Shown here: positions 52,946 through 61,327 of the stretch, piece by piece
Numbering within the stretch: position 1 is the stretch's first letter
How the letters are laid out: each line of letters begins with the position of its first letter
NCBI GenBank assembly: GCA_047833665.1
Contig: CP181261.1
Span: 1 to 64,000 of the forward strand
Length of the DNA stretch: 64,000 bases
Direction: 5' to 3'
From: Caproicibacter sp047833665
GTDB lineage: Bacteria; Bacillota; Clostridia; Oscillospirales; Acutalibacteraceae
Notes under the pieces: generated by a model
What the model was told of the DNA's origin: nothing
Seen by the model: only the letters and a program-made list of their open reading frames with translations
Database searches by the model: none
Program-made: the position numbers and the translations under genes

Positions 52946-54153
52946 CTTAAATTGCAATAACAAATTGAACACTTTCACTGGATAAAGTTATCTACGGGTT
53001 TAAAGTATAAATTGTGTCCAGTTGAGCATCAAACAGTTCCTCAGGGGTCTGATAACCTAATCGTTTCCTAGGCGTGGCGTTTATCTCGTCTGCAAACATT
53101 AAGATTTGTTCGGCGGTAAAGCCATTGATGGAGCGACCCTTTGGGATATATTTTCGTAGTATGCGATTGGTCCTCTCATTTACAGGTCGTTCCCAAGCAG
53201 AATAGGGATGAGCAAAGTAGATTGCCGTGCCTAGTTCTTCAAAGGCTGAAAATGCCGCAAACTCACTGCCGTTATCTGTGGTAATACTGCGAAACACCTG
53301 CGAAAATTTCTCGCCATACTGTTCCTTTAGCTGTTCCATGGCACTGGCAACACCGGTGGTTGTTTTGCCGTCAATTCGAATTGAAAGATAATATCCTGTC
53401 AGGCGCTCTACAATGGTAAATACAACTGCCTCACCGCTTCTTTTTCGGCCCAGTACCGTATCAGATTCCCAGTGTCCAAATGTGTTTCGCTCTGCTACCT
53501 CAGGTGGCCGCCAATCAATGGATTTCCCATTGATACGCTTAGAAAGCCGTGGTTTTCTGCGAGAATGCCTATTTAATACCTCAGGAAGTTCAAATAGCGT
53601 GAGCGGTAATTCCCCTTTCCACAGCATATGATATAGAGTTTTTGTACATGGGATTTCCTTGGCTGGAAAACGATGTTCGCTTCGGGCCCGCCCTACGCAC
53701 TCATCAAAAGACCAATTATGCTTACGAACCTTTTTAACCATCCAACGGATGAAGTCGGAGTTCCTGGATACCGTTCTAGGGCGATGGCAACGACTGCGAT
53801 TCGCTTTGTAGACTGCAGCTCCACGTTTGGCTGAGTAGCCGGGTTTGCGACCTCGGCCGGAGTATTCCGGTGTGCCACGTCGTAGTTCATAGCCCACGGT
53901 AGAGGGGCTGCAATTGATTGCGCGAGCAATCTTTCGATTGCTAAATCCCATCTTCTTTAACTGTTGGATTGCGCCACGCTCTTCTGCTTTAAGATGCTGT
54001 CCCCTCTTGCGTTCTTCGATCTTTATGATAGAATGGTTCTTGTCCATAGTGTTCAGGCCTTTCTGTCAGTATTTAGTGTGGTAACTTTATCCTAACAGTT
54101 CCCTGTGCGCTATGGAATCTTTTTATGTGTTCAATTTGATTTTACAATCTACC
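52946..54153 (-). mobile_element. IS30-family element, 1208 bp, with 12-bp direct repeats
   Basis: Imperfect ~25-base terminal inverted repeats end in ...CAAATTGAACAC. The 351-residue transposase (52992-54047) looks intact: N-terminal HTH (LKKMGFSNRKIARAINCSPS) and DDE core with FGHWESDTVLG, TTDNGSEF and the final Glu in ERPVNERTNR. Flanking copies of GAAAATGAGCTA are at 52934-52945 and 54154-54165. IS30 elements usually give 2-3 base duplications, so 12 is long. Confidence 0.93.
52992..54047 (-). CDS. IS30-family transposase
   Basis: 351 residues, apparently complete. An N-terminal helix-turn-helix binds the ends (KMGFSNRKIARAINCS, YELRRGTPEY). The catalytic core has the DDE residues in HWESDTVLGRK, ITTDNGSEFA and PVNERTNRILRKYIPKG. 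It is the only gene of the element that splits the DUF3307 gene. A second, broken copy lies at 59.0-59.96 kb. Confidence 0.95.
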   Translation of the reverse strand: MDKNHSIIKIEERKRGQHLKAEERGAIQQLKKMGFSNRKIARAINCSPSTVGYELRRGTPEYSGRGRKPGYSAKRGAAVYKANRSRCHRPRTVSRNSDFIRWMVKKVRKHNWSFDECVGRARSEHRFPAKEIPCTKTLYHMLWKGELPLTLFELPEVLNRHSRRKPRLSKRINGKSIDWRPPEVAERNTFGHWESDTVLGRKRSGEAVVFTIVERLTGYYLSIRIDGKTTTGVASAMEQLKEQYGEKFSQVFRSITTDNGSEFAAFSAFEELGTAIYFAHPYSAWERPVNERTNRILRKYIPKGRSINGFTAEQILMFADEINATPRKRLGYQTPEELFDAQLDTIYTLNP

Positions 54154-54197
54154 GAAAATGAGCTATAAACAAGATATATATAATCATATTTTACCTC

Positions 54198-55052
54198 TTA
54201 TAAATACTGATCCATAAATTTTAACGTGGTAATCGTTGCATTTCTGGCTTCATAGATATGGGCTGTTTTAAAAGTCTTTTCAATGCTTTGTCTGCTTTTA
54301 TTTAGCATCGCAGATAGTCGCGCAGTCATTCCTCTTTTTTTCCCGCCAGAAACATAAAAATAGCTGTTATCATTAGCTGCATCTATTGGGAAAAGCCCTA
54401 AATGCATAAATTCAATACTATCAAAAGGATATCTTTTTACTGATTTACTCCTTTTATAATGCGCATAATAATTAAGTTGATTTTTTAATGTTATAAGTCT
54501 TGAAATTAGGCCAAATTTACTATAGTCAATCACTTGACGATAATCAATAGGGGACAATAATTCTGAAAGTAACATAAGTTCATTTTGGTATTCACTATGG
54601 TTGCTGGTTAATACAAAAAAAGTGTTGATTATAGCGTTTAAAAATAAATCGATTTTGGTTCCTGAGTAAAAAAGCACAGAATATCCCAGTACATCTTTTA
54701 CATTTTCAATGGCATATCGTGCATTATGATATGCTGGACCATCTTGAGCAGTGGTGCTTGCATTTTCAATTATTACATTCCACTCACCGACGCCAATCCC
54801 TCCCCTTATTTCAACAGGAGAAATAAGCATACAAAACAGCCTAAAATATAGATATGCTGATTCCGGCGATAGAAATAGACCTTGAACCTCATCTCCTGCA
54901 CTGAATTGGACATCCTTGGCTAATGCGTTCGAAAACACTTCGTTTAAATTCTTTATTACAGAAAAGATGTAGTCCTGTATAGACATTCTATCTTCAATCG
55001 AATAGGATCGAGATCTTTTCAAATCTATTATTAATGCAGTATAATTTTCCAT
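54198..55052 (-). CDS. SatD-family protein (cyclase-like N-terminal domain plus C-terminal HTH)
   Basis: 284 residues. SatD genes occur in the satABCDE locus of Streptococcus mutans and are commonly followed by a DUF3307 gene, as here. The first ~150 residues contain YTALIIDLKRSRS with an early Asp, FSAGDEVQGLF and IRGGIGVGEWNV, then GPAYHNARYAIE. That order resembles the metal-binding and glycine motifs of class III nucleotide cyclases. The last ~45 residues (MTARLSAMLNKSRQSIEKTF) look like a helix-turn-helix. A sensor or second-messenger enzyme that also binds DNA is one reading; activity is unproven. A GGGGTGAT site precedes the ATG. Confidence 0.82.
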   Translation of the reverse strand: MENYTALIIDLKRSRSYSIEDRMSIQDYIFSVIKNLNEVFSNALAKDVQFSAGDEVQGLFLSPESAYLYFRLFCMLISPVEIRGGIGVGEWNVIIENASTTAQDGPAYHNARYAIENVKDVLGYSVLFYSGTKIDLFLNAIINTFFVLTSNHSEYQNELMLLSELLSPIDYRQVIDYSKFGLISRLITLKNQLNYYAHYKRSKSVKRYPFDSIEFMHLGLFPIDAANDNSYFYVSGGKKRGMTARLSAMLNKSRQSIEKTFKTAHIYEARNATITTLKFMDQYL

Positions 55053-55071
55053 AACATCACCCCTAGCTATT

Positions 55072-55115
55072 ATTATAATAGAGCAAGAAAAAAATGCAAC
55101 CTATATAGGTTGCAT
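55072..55115 (-). promoter_or_regulatory. satD promoter overlapped by a perfect 22-bp palindrome
   Basis: On the minus strand TTGCAT (55094-55099) and TATAAT (55072-55077) are 16 bases apart and end about 20 bases before the satD ATG. The -35 hexamer is inside a perfect palindrome (55094-55115; arm ATGCAACCTAT). A third GGTTGCAT half-site lies at 55137-55144. This looks like an operator; SatD's own HTH is a candidate binder. The stem plus the T-run after it could also act as a terminator for upstream transcripts. The rest of 55116-55559 has short degenerate frames only. Confidence 0.65.
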
Positions 55116-55559
55116 TTTTAAAAAGAAGCCCATATTGGTTGCATAAAATAATATTTGTCCACATATATTCATTAAACATATGTAGATGATGATCAGGCGA
55201 AATCGTTTTTAAGCGCATCTTGAATGAAATCGACCCGCTCTCCACTCAGGCGAACTTTATCAGCATCACGGCTGTCCGTCTTAGCGCAAGTCAACGTTCC
55301 CTCGTTCCCATTGATAGACCTAGATTCCTGCACACTTGAGCGATACTTTGCTTTTTTCCAAAACCAACTTGGTGGCACTTACCGAGAACTGTTCGTCGTG
55401 CCGCTTTCCATTACTTTTCCATAGTGTTACTCCTTCGTAATGCTTTTATTTTAACTAATTCGAACTCTCCATCAAATCAATATAGTGTAACCCTAAGCAA
55501 TTGAAGCTCTTTATAAATGCAACAATAACATTTCTGCAATACCTATTCCAACCTATTTA

Positions 55560-56140
55560 TTACCATGCCCAATCAAACTCAGTTTTCTTTATCCATAAAT
55601 GTTCTAATTTCTCAATGTGATTTTTCCCACAAAATGCATTATGATACCTTGCAACCCATTTGTACTTCGGTAATAATTTTTTGTCAGTAAATACTTTTAT
55701 TGCTTGTAAAAGAGCCTCTCGATGGGCGTAAATTTCACGAATAAGGAATGGGCTATATTGTTCATCCCATTGTCTATCGAAAAATAAATATGAAAAATGA
55801 GACAAATAATCTAAGAAATATTTTTCGTCATAATCTTTCATTATGTAGTAGTTTAATCTAGCTTTGACTAATTTCAAAACTGGTTCATCAATAATAATCC
55901 TTGGATAAATTGCTATATTATTTTCTAATGAATATGCTGTTATAAGTCCACTACCAAATATGTATCCTATCCTATTATCCATATATAATGAACCGATTGT
56001 AATGCTGCCGCGAATAAAAAGCATACAATGGACAATCAAGAAACTTTGAAATATAGAAAGAGATTTCAGTAAATATTTTAGTCTTTTCTGTTCTTCATAT
56101 TCATTGCAGTTTTCAATATCAATAGCAAAAATGATATTAT
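55560..56140 (-). pseudogene. N-terminally truncated cyclase-like protein
   Basis: The frame is open from the IS30 end at 56141 down to the stop at 55560, about 193 codons; the annotated-looking TTG at 56039 is internal. The remaining protein has DNIIFAIDI, then FIRGSITIGSLYMDNRIGYIFG and NNIAIYPRIIIDE. This is the second half of a cyclase/GGDEF-like fold group with an RGGIxxG motif, similar in plan to SatD's middle. The N-terminus, including any first metal Asp, was removed by the IS30 insertion. I do not recognise a named family. Confidence 0.6.
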
Positions 56141-56217
56141 CTTAAATTGCAATAACAAATTGAACACTTTTCCTAGGTAAAGTTATCTACGGGTTTAAAG
56201 TATAAATTCTGTGCTAG

Positions 56218-57677
56218 GGGGGTGCGGACAAAAAGTTGGACTGAATACACTCAGGAAGGAGATAGAGGATGTATTCAGAGGAACAATATCGCAAAGCCCT
56301 GGAGGTTTATGAAGAAACGAAATCGGTAACAAAAACAATAACGATTTTGGGATATCCGGCACGCAGGCAAACGCTATACAATTGGATCAATCGAAAACGA
56401 ATGTTGCCGGAAGACCGATGCACCTTTTGTGGATATAATACACCGGAGCACCCTCGCCATCCACCTATAGAATTAAAGCTTGAGATTTTACACCGTTGCT
56501 TTGAGCTGGGAGAAGATGTACAATTAGTATCAAATGAAGTGGGATATAGCACAGCAAGTATATATAACTGGCGGCGCAAATATATCCAGAAAGGTGCTGC
56601 GGCATTAATGAATGCATCCAATGAGCGAGCCAGAGGGAAACTGACGGAAGGAAAAGCTGCATCTTCAGAGGAACTTGATGAACTGAAAGCAAAAATCCAA
56701 GATATGCAGTTAGAAATTGACATTCTGAAAAAAACAATTGATGTGCTAAAAAAAGACCCCGGCGTCAACAAGAGTCCCTTGAACAACAGGGAGAAGGCAG
56801 TAATTGTTGATGCCTTAAAAGAGAAGTATCCACTGCCTGTATTGATAAAAAAACTCAAACTGGCAAAGAGCAGCTATTACTATCAAAACAAACGGGTCAG
56901 TTTTGCAAAGAAGCATAAAGATGATTATCAAGCTATTGCGACCATATTCCACAACAATAAGGAAAGATATGGATATCGTAGAATTAAAATAGTATTGAAC
57001 CGAGAGGGCTATACCCTATCCGAAAAGGTGATACGTCAAATTATGCGTGAAAATGGCTTGGTTGTGAAAGGCCGAAAAGCGAGAAAATACTGCTCTTACA
57101 AAGGAGAAATTAGCCCTGAAGTACCCAATGTGATTCGAAGAAATTTCAGAGCTGACAAGCCAAATCAGAAGTGGTTGACTGATGTGACGGAGTTCTCAAT
57201 TCCAGCAGGAAAAGTATATTTGTCTCCTATTATTGACTGCTATGATGGTATGCCGGTAGCATGGAACATTAGCTGTAAACCAGACGCACAATTGGTAAAC
57301 CGTATGCTGGATCGTGCAATTAGTGCACTTCCTCAAGATGCGCATCCGATTATTCATTCAGATCGAGGCTGTCACTATCGATGGCCGGGCTGGATAGATC
57401 GAACCCGTAAGGCAGGATTGATCAGATCAATGTCTCAAAAAGGGTGTTCACCGGACAATTCAGCCTGTGAAGGTTTTTTTGGAAGAATGAAGAATGAGAT
57501 GTTCTACGGCCGTTCTTGGCAAGGTATCACAGTAGAAGATTTTATGCAGCAAATTGAAGCTTATATGGTATGGTATCGGGATACGAGAATCAAAATATCT
57601 CTTGGAGGATTGAGTCCAGCAGAATATAGAATCAAAATGGGATTAGCCATATAGTCCAATAAAATGTCCGCAGGCCC
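56218..57677 (+). mobile_element. IS3-family element, copy B (complete, 1460 bp)
   Basis: Ends GGGGGTGCGGACAAAAAG and ATGTCCGCAGGCCC with the target duplication TAG (56215-56217 and 57678-57680). It is inserted in the tip of the IS256 element. It encodes one continuous transposase frame, without the frameshift usual in IS3 elements. Confidence 0.93.
56269..57654 (+). CDS. IS3-family transposase (single 461-residue frame)
   Basis: N-terminal HTH regions (TKTITILGYPARRQTLYNWI and EVGYSTASIYNWRRKYI), a Cys pair FCGYN, a coiled coil/leucine zipper (about 140-165, ELDEL...EIDILKKTIDVL) and the integrase core. DDE residues are in WLTDVTEFS, IIHSDRGCHY and NSACEGFFGRMKNE. Most IS3 elements make this product by -1 frameshifting of two frames; here it is one frame. 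AGGAGA precedes the ATG. Confidence 0.95.
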   Translation: MYSEEQYRKALEVYEETKSVTKTITILGYPARRQTLYNWINRKRMLPEDRCTFCGYNTPEHPRHPPIELKLEILHRCFELGEDVQLVSNEVGYSTASIYNWRRKYIQKGAAALMNASNERARGKLTEGKAASSEELDELKAKIQDMQLEIDILKKTIDVLKKDPGVNKSPLNNREKAVIVDALKEKYPLPVLIKKLKLAKSSYYYQNKRVSFAKKHKDDYQAIATIFHNNKERYGYRRIKIVLNREGYTLSEKVIRQIMRENGLVVKGRKARKYCSYKGEISPEVPNVIRRNFRADKPNQKWLTDVTEFSIPAGKVYLSPIIDCYDGMPVAWNISCKPDAQLVNRMLDRAISALPQDAHPIIHSDRGCHYRWPGWIDRTRKAGLIRSMSQKGCSPDNSACEGFFGRMKNEMFYGRSWQGITVEDFMQQIEAYMVWYRDTRIKISLGGLSPAEYRIKMGLAI

Positions 57678-57721
57678 TAGTGTCAAGGGAAGTTCGCAAT
57701 TTCGGGACTCCGGAAAATGAA

Positions 57722-58903
57722 TTAGGCTACGTTTAACAGTGAAAGAATGGATTTCGGGTTTAAGTATGCTCTGGAAATAGACCAGTCCTCCGCATACTCC
57801 ATCAGATGTGTTGTTACCAGCCGTAGATAGGAATCCGGATTAGGAAATATTCCGACTACGCTGGTTCTGCGGCGAATTTCCTTGTTTAGCCGTTCTAGCA
57901 TATTGGTTGAGGAGATTTTGCGAGCATCGAGTTCCGGAAAAGCATAGAAGGCTAGAGAATCTTCCAGCCCATCTTGCAGAAGCTCAATTGCTTTTGGAAA
58001 GCGTTTTCCATACTGTTCTGATATTTGCTCTGCGCGTTGTCTAGCTATTTTAGCGGAAGGTGCCAGCCAAATTTCTTTTAACTGAGCCGCAAAGGATTCT
58101 TTTTCCTTCTGGGGTACATGAGCCAAAATATTTCGCATAAAATGGACTTTGCACCGTTGCCAGGAAGCTCCCGGAAAACTCTCACGGATGGCTGCAATCA
58201 GCCCTTTATTCGCGTCTGAAACCACCAGAAGCGGTGTTTTCAGTCCACGATCTAAAAGACTTTGAAACAATTGAGAATAACTTTCTTTGGATTCATCTAG
58301 CATTGGCTCTACGGCGAGGATATCCCTATGTCCCTGTTCATTGACGCCGCAAACTACCATCACAGCCATGCTGATAACCCGGCCATCCATACGAATTTTT
58401 TCATACAGTGCATCTGTCCAAATGACAGGATAGCGACCCGTCAGAGGCCGGCTGCGGAAGTACTGCACCTGCTCATTAAGTCCTTTCGTCATTTCACTGA
58501 CTTGACTGCGGGAAAGATTTTCAATTCCAAGACTGCGGGCTAGTTTCTCCATCTTTCGCGTAGATACACCCTGCACAAACGCTTCCTGAACCACTTGAAT
58601 CAGCGCTGCTTCACTGCGCTTGCGTTCTGTTACGAAAAACGGGATATAGCCCTGATTTCGGAGTTTTGGTACCATCAGATACATCGTCCCCATACGAGTA
58701 TCCAATCGACGCGGCCGATAGCCGCAGCGGTAATCACGGCGGGATGGATTGTGTGCATTCTTTTCCGCGCCAATAATACCGGCGACCTCTGCTTCCATTA
58801 GACGGGTACACAGCCATTCCAGCATTGACAGCATTGGATCCGGCTGCGCCATACATTTTAGTAGCAATTCTGTCAAATCTGTGGTATTCTTTTTGTGAGT
58901 CAT
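57722..58903 (-). CDS. IS256-family (Mutator-type) transposase
   Basis: 393 residues, intact: the N-terminal domain (MTHKKNTTDLTELLLKC, then LMEAEVAGIIGAEKNAHNPS) and the catalytic core. Core motifs are PVIWTDALYEKIR with the first Asp, VVSDANKGLIAAIRESF with the second, the CKVHFMRNIL zinc-like motif, and the final Glu region SSTNMLERLNKEIRRR. Nearly identical to the copy that begins at 62891. Confidence 0.95.
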   Translation of the reverse strand: MTHKKNTTDLTELLLKCMAQPDPMLSMLEWLCTRLMEAEVAGIIGAEKNAHNPSRRDYRCGYRPRRLDTRMGTMYLMVPKLRNQGYIPFFVTERKRSEAALIQVVQEAFVQGVSTRKMEKLARSLGIENLSRSQVSEMTKGLNEQVQYFRSRPLTGRYPVIWTDALYEKIRMDGRVISMAVMVVCGVNEQGHRDILAVEPMLDESKESYSQLFQSLLDRGLKTPLLVVSDANKGLIAAIRESFPGASWQRCKVHFMRNILAHVPQKEKESFAAQLKEIWLAPSAKIARQRAEQISEQYGKRFPKAIELLQDGLEDSLAFYAFPELDARKISSTNMLERLNKEIRRRTSVVGIFPNPDSYLRLVTTHLMEYAEDWSISRAYLNPKSILSLLNVA

Positions 58904-60049
58904 TGGGTATCTCTCCTTTTTTGAATGTTTTCAGCACTATTCATTTTATCGGAGTCCCAATGACTTTTCTATGCCTTTACGAAATTGCGAACTTTATTGT
59001 ACTCTATCAATTCTGTCCAATTGTGCATCGAACAGCTTCTCCGGGGTCTGATAGTCCAATCGTTTTCTGGGCGTGGCGTTTATCTCATCCGCAAACATTA
59101 AGATTTGTTCGGCGGTAAAGCCATTGATGGAGCAACCCTTTGGGATATATTTTCGTAGTATGCGATTGGTCCTCTCATTTACAGGTCGTTCCCAAGCAGA
59201 ATAGGAATGAGCAAAGTAGATTGCCGTGCCAAGTTTTCCAAAGGCCGAAAATGCCGCAAACTCACTGCCGTTGTCTGTGGTAATACTGCGAAATATCTGG
59301 GAAAATTTCTCGCCATACTGCTCCTTTAGCTGTTCCATGGCACTGGCAACACCGGTGGTTGTTTTGCCGTCAATTCGTATTGAAAGATAATAGCCTGTCA
59401 GGCGCTCTACCATGGTAAATACAGCTGCCTCACCGCTTCTTTTCCGGCCCAGTACCGTATCAGATTCCCAGTGCCCAAATGTGTTTCGCTCTGCTACCTC
59501 AGGTGGCCGCCAATCAATGAATTTCCCATTGATACGCTTAGAAAGCCGTGGTTCCCTGCGAGAATGCCTATTTAATATCTCAGGAAGTTCAAATAGCGTG
59601 AGCGGTAATTCCCCTTTCCACAGCATATGATACAGAGTTTTTGTACATGGGATTTCCTTGGCTGGAAAACGATGTTCGCTTCGGGCCCGCCCTACGCACT
59701 CATCAAAGGACCAATTATGCTTACGAACCTTTTTGACCATCCAACGGATGAAATCGGAGTCCCTGAATACCGTTCTAGGGCGATGGCAGCGACTGCGATT
59801 TGCTTTGTAGACTGCAGCTCCACGTTTGGCTGAGTAGCCGGGTTTGCGACCCCGGCCGGAGTATCCTGGAGTTCTGCGCCACGCTCTTCGCTTTAAGATG
59901 CTGTCCCCTCTTGCGTTCTTCGATCCTTATGATAGAATGGTTCTTCTCCTTAGTGTTCAGGCCTTTCTGTCAGTATTGAGTGTGGTAACTTTATCCTAAC
60001 AGTTCCCTGTCGCTATGGAATCTTTATTACGTGTTCAATTTGATGATAA

Positions 60050-61322
60050 GGGCCTGCGGACATTTTATTGGACTATAATTTTATTGGACTATATGGCTAA
60101 TCCCATTTTGATTCTATATTCTGCTGGACTCAATCCTCCAAGAGATATTTTGATTCTCGTATTCCGATACCATACCATATAAGCTTCAATCTGCTGCATA
60201 AAATCCTCTACTGTGATACCTTGCCAAGAACGGCCGTAGAACATCTCGTTCTTCATTCTTCCGAAAAAGCCTTCACAGGCTGAATTGTCCGGTGAGCACC
60301 CCTTCTGAGACATTGACCTGATCAATCCTGCCTTCCGGGTTCGATCTATCCAGCCCGGCCATCGGTAGTGACAGCCTCGATCTGAATGAATAATCGGATG
60401 CGCATTTTGAGGAAGTACACTGATTGCACGATCCAGCATACGGTTCACCAATTGTGCGTCTGGTTTACAGCTAATGTTCCATGCTACCGGCATACCATCA
60501 TAGCAGTCAATAATAGGAGACAAATATACTTTTCCTGCTGGAATTGAGAACTCTGTCACATCAGTCAGCCACTTCTGATTTGGCTTGTCAGCTCTGAAAT
60601 TTCTCTGAATAACATTTGGTACTTCAGGGCTAATTTCCCCTTTGTAAGAGCAGTATTTCCTTGCCCTTCTGCCTTTCACAACCAAGCCATTTTCACGCAT
60701 AATTTTACGTATCACCTTTTCGGATAGGGTATAGCCCTCTCGGTTCAATACTATTTTAATCCTACGATATCCATATCTTTCCTTATTGTTATGGAATATG
60801 GTCGCAACAGCTTGATAATCATCTTTATGCTTCTTTGCAAAACTGACACGTTTGTTTTGATAGTAATAGCTGCTCTTGGCCAGTTTGAGCTTTTTTATCA
60901 ATACAGACAGTGGATACTTCTCTTTTAGGGCATCAACAATCACTGCCTTCTCCCTGTTGTTCAAGGGACTCTTGTTGACGCCGGGGTCTTTTTTTAGCAC
61001 ATCAATTGTTTTTTTCAGAATGTCAATTTCTAACTGCATATCTTGGATTTTTGCTTTCAATTCATCAAGTTCCTCTGAAGATGCAGCTTTTCCTTCCATC
61101 AGTTTCCCTCTGGCTCGCTCATTGGATGCATTCATTAATGCCGCAGCACCTTTCTGGATATATTTGCGCCGCCAGTTATATATACTTGCTGTGCTATATC
61201 CCACTTCATTTGATACTAATTGTACATCTTCTCCCAGCTCAAAGCAACGGTGTAAAATCTCAAGCTTTAATTCTATAGGTGGATGGCGAGGGTGCTCCGG
61301 TGTATTATATCCACAAAAGGTG
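60050..61322 (-). mobile_element. IS3-family element, copy C, truncated
   Basis: The right end GGGCCTGCGGACATTTTATTGG is present at 60050, with a local 16-base duplication (ATTTTATTGGACTATA, about 60062-60093). The transposase frame is open from the stop at 60089 to 61322 but lacks about the first 50 codons. There the sequence meets the GATAG tip of IS256 copy 2, so the missing piece should lie beyond the window. Confidence 0.9.
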
Positions 61323-61327
61323 GATAG

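Larger units (their letters stand above)
52239..54187 (-). pseudogene. DUF3307 membrane protein gene split by an IS30 element
   Basis: The larger 3' part (52239-52945) encodes the multi-helix DUF3307 region (LICHALIYAVIF, SHFLIDWIRNF, FIMDQILHVLIL). The 5' part lies beyond the IS30 element: an ATG at 54187 with AAGAGGT upstream, encoding MIIYILFIAHF. The 12-base sequence GAAAATGAGCTA (plus strand) flanks the IS on both sides. Deleting the IS and one copy joins the parts in frame as 242 residues, the normal family length, and restores the N-terminal motif AHFLADFTFQTTKLA. A TTG at 52904 could give a shortened product. The gene starts 10 bases after satD, so the two form an operon. Confidence 0.9.
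56213..59008 (-). mobile_element. IS256-family element type A, copy 1 (interrupted by IS3 in its tip)
   Basis: Ends are GCTAG...GAAGTTCGCAATTTCG (left, with IS3 inserted after the fifth base) and CGAAATTGCGAAC...CTATC (right). The 8-base target duplication AATTCTGT lies at 56205-56212 and 59009-59016, within IS30 sequence. Without the IS3 the element is about 1333 bp. Its transposase is intact. Confidence 0.9.
56141..60044 (-). mobile_element. IS30-family element, second copy, interrupted and decayed
   Basis: The right end (56141-56212) is identical in its first 20 bases to the intact IS30 end. It is cut at 56212 by the IS256 element, continues at 59009, and ends near 60044, where IS3 copy C removes its left tip. 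The transposase remnant (59004-59955) keeps the DDE core but has lost codons near 59860-59880, and its C-terminus is fused to IS256 end sequence. Confidence 0.88.

Noticed and set aside
55193..55430. A transposase-like fragment on the minus strand upstream of satD
   Set aside because: Short degenerate frames only; I could not match them to an IS family, so no feature is claimed.
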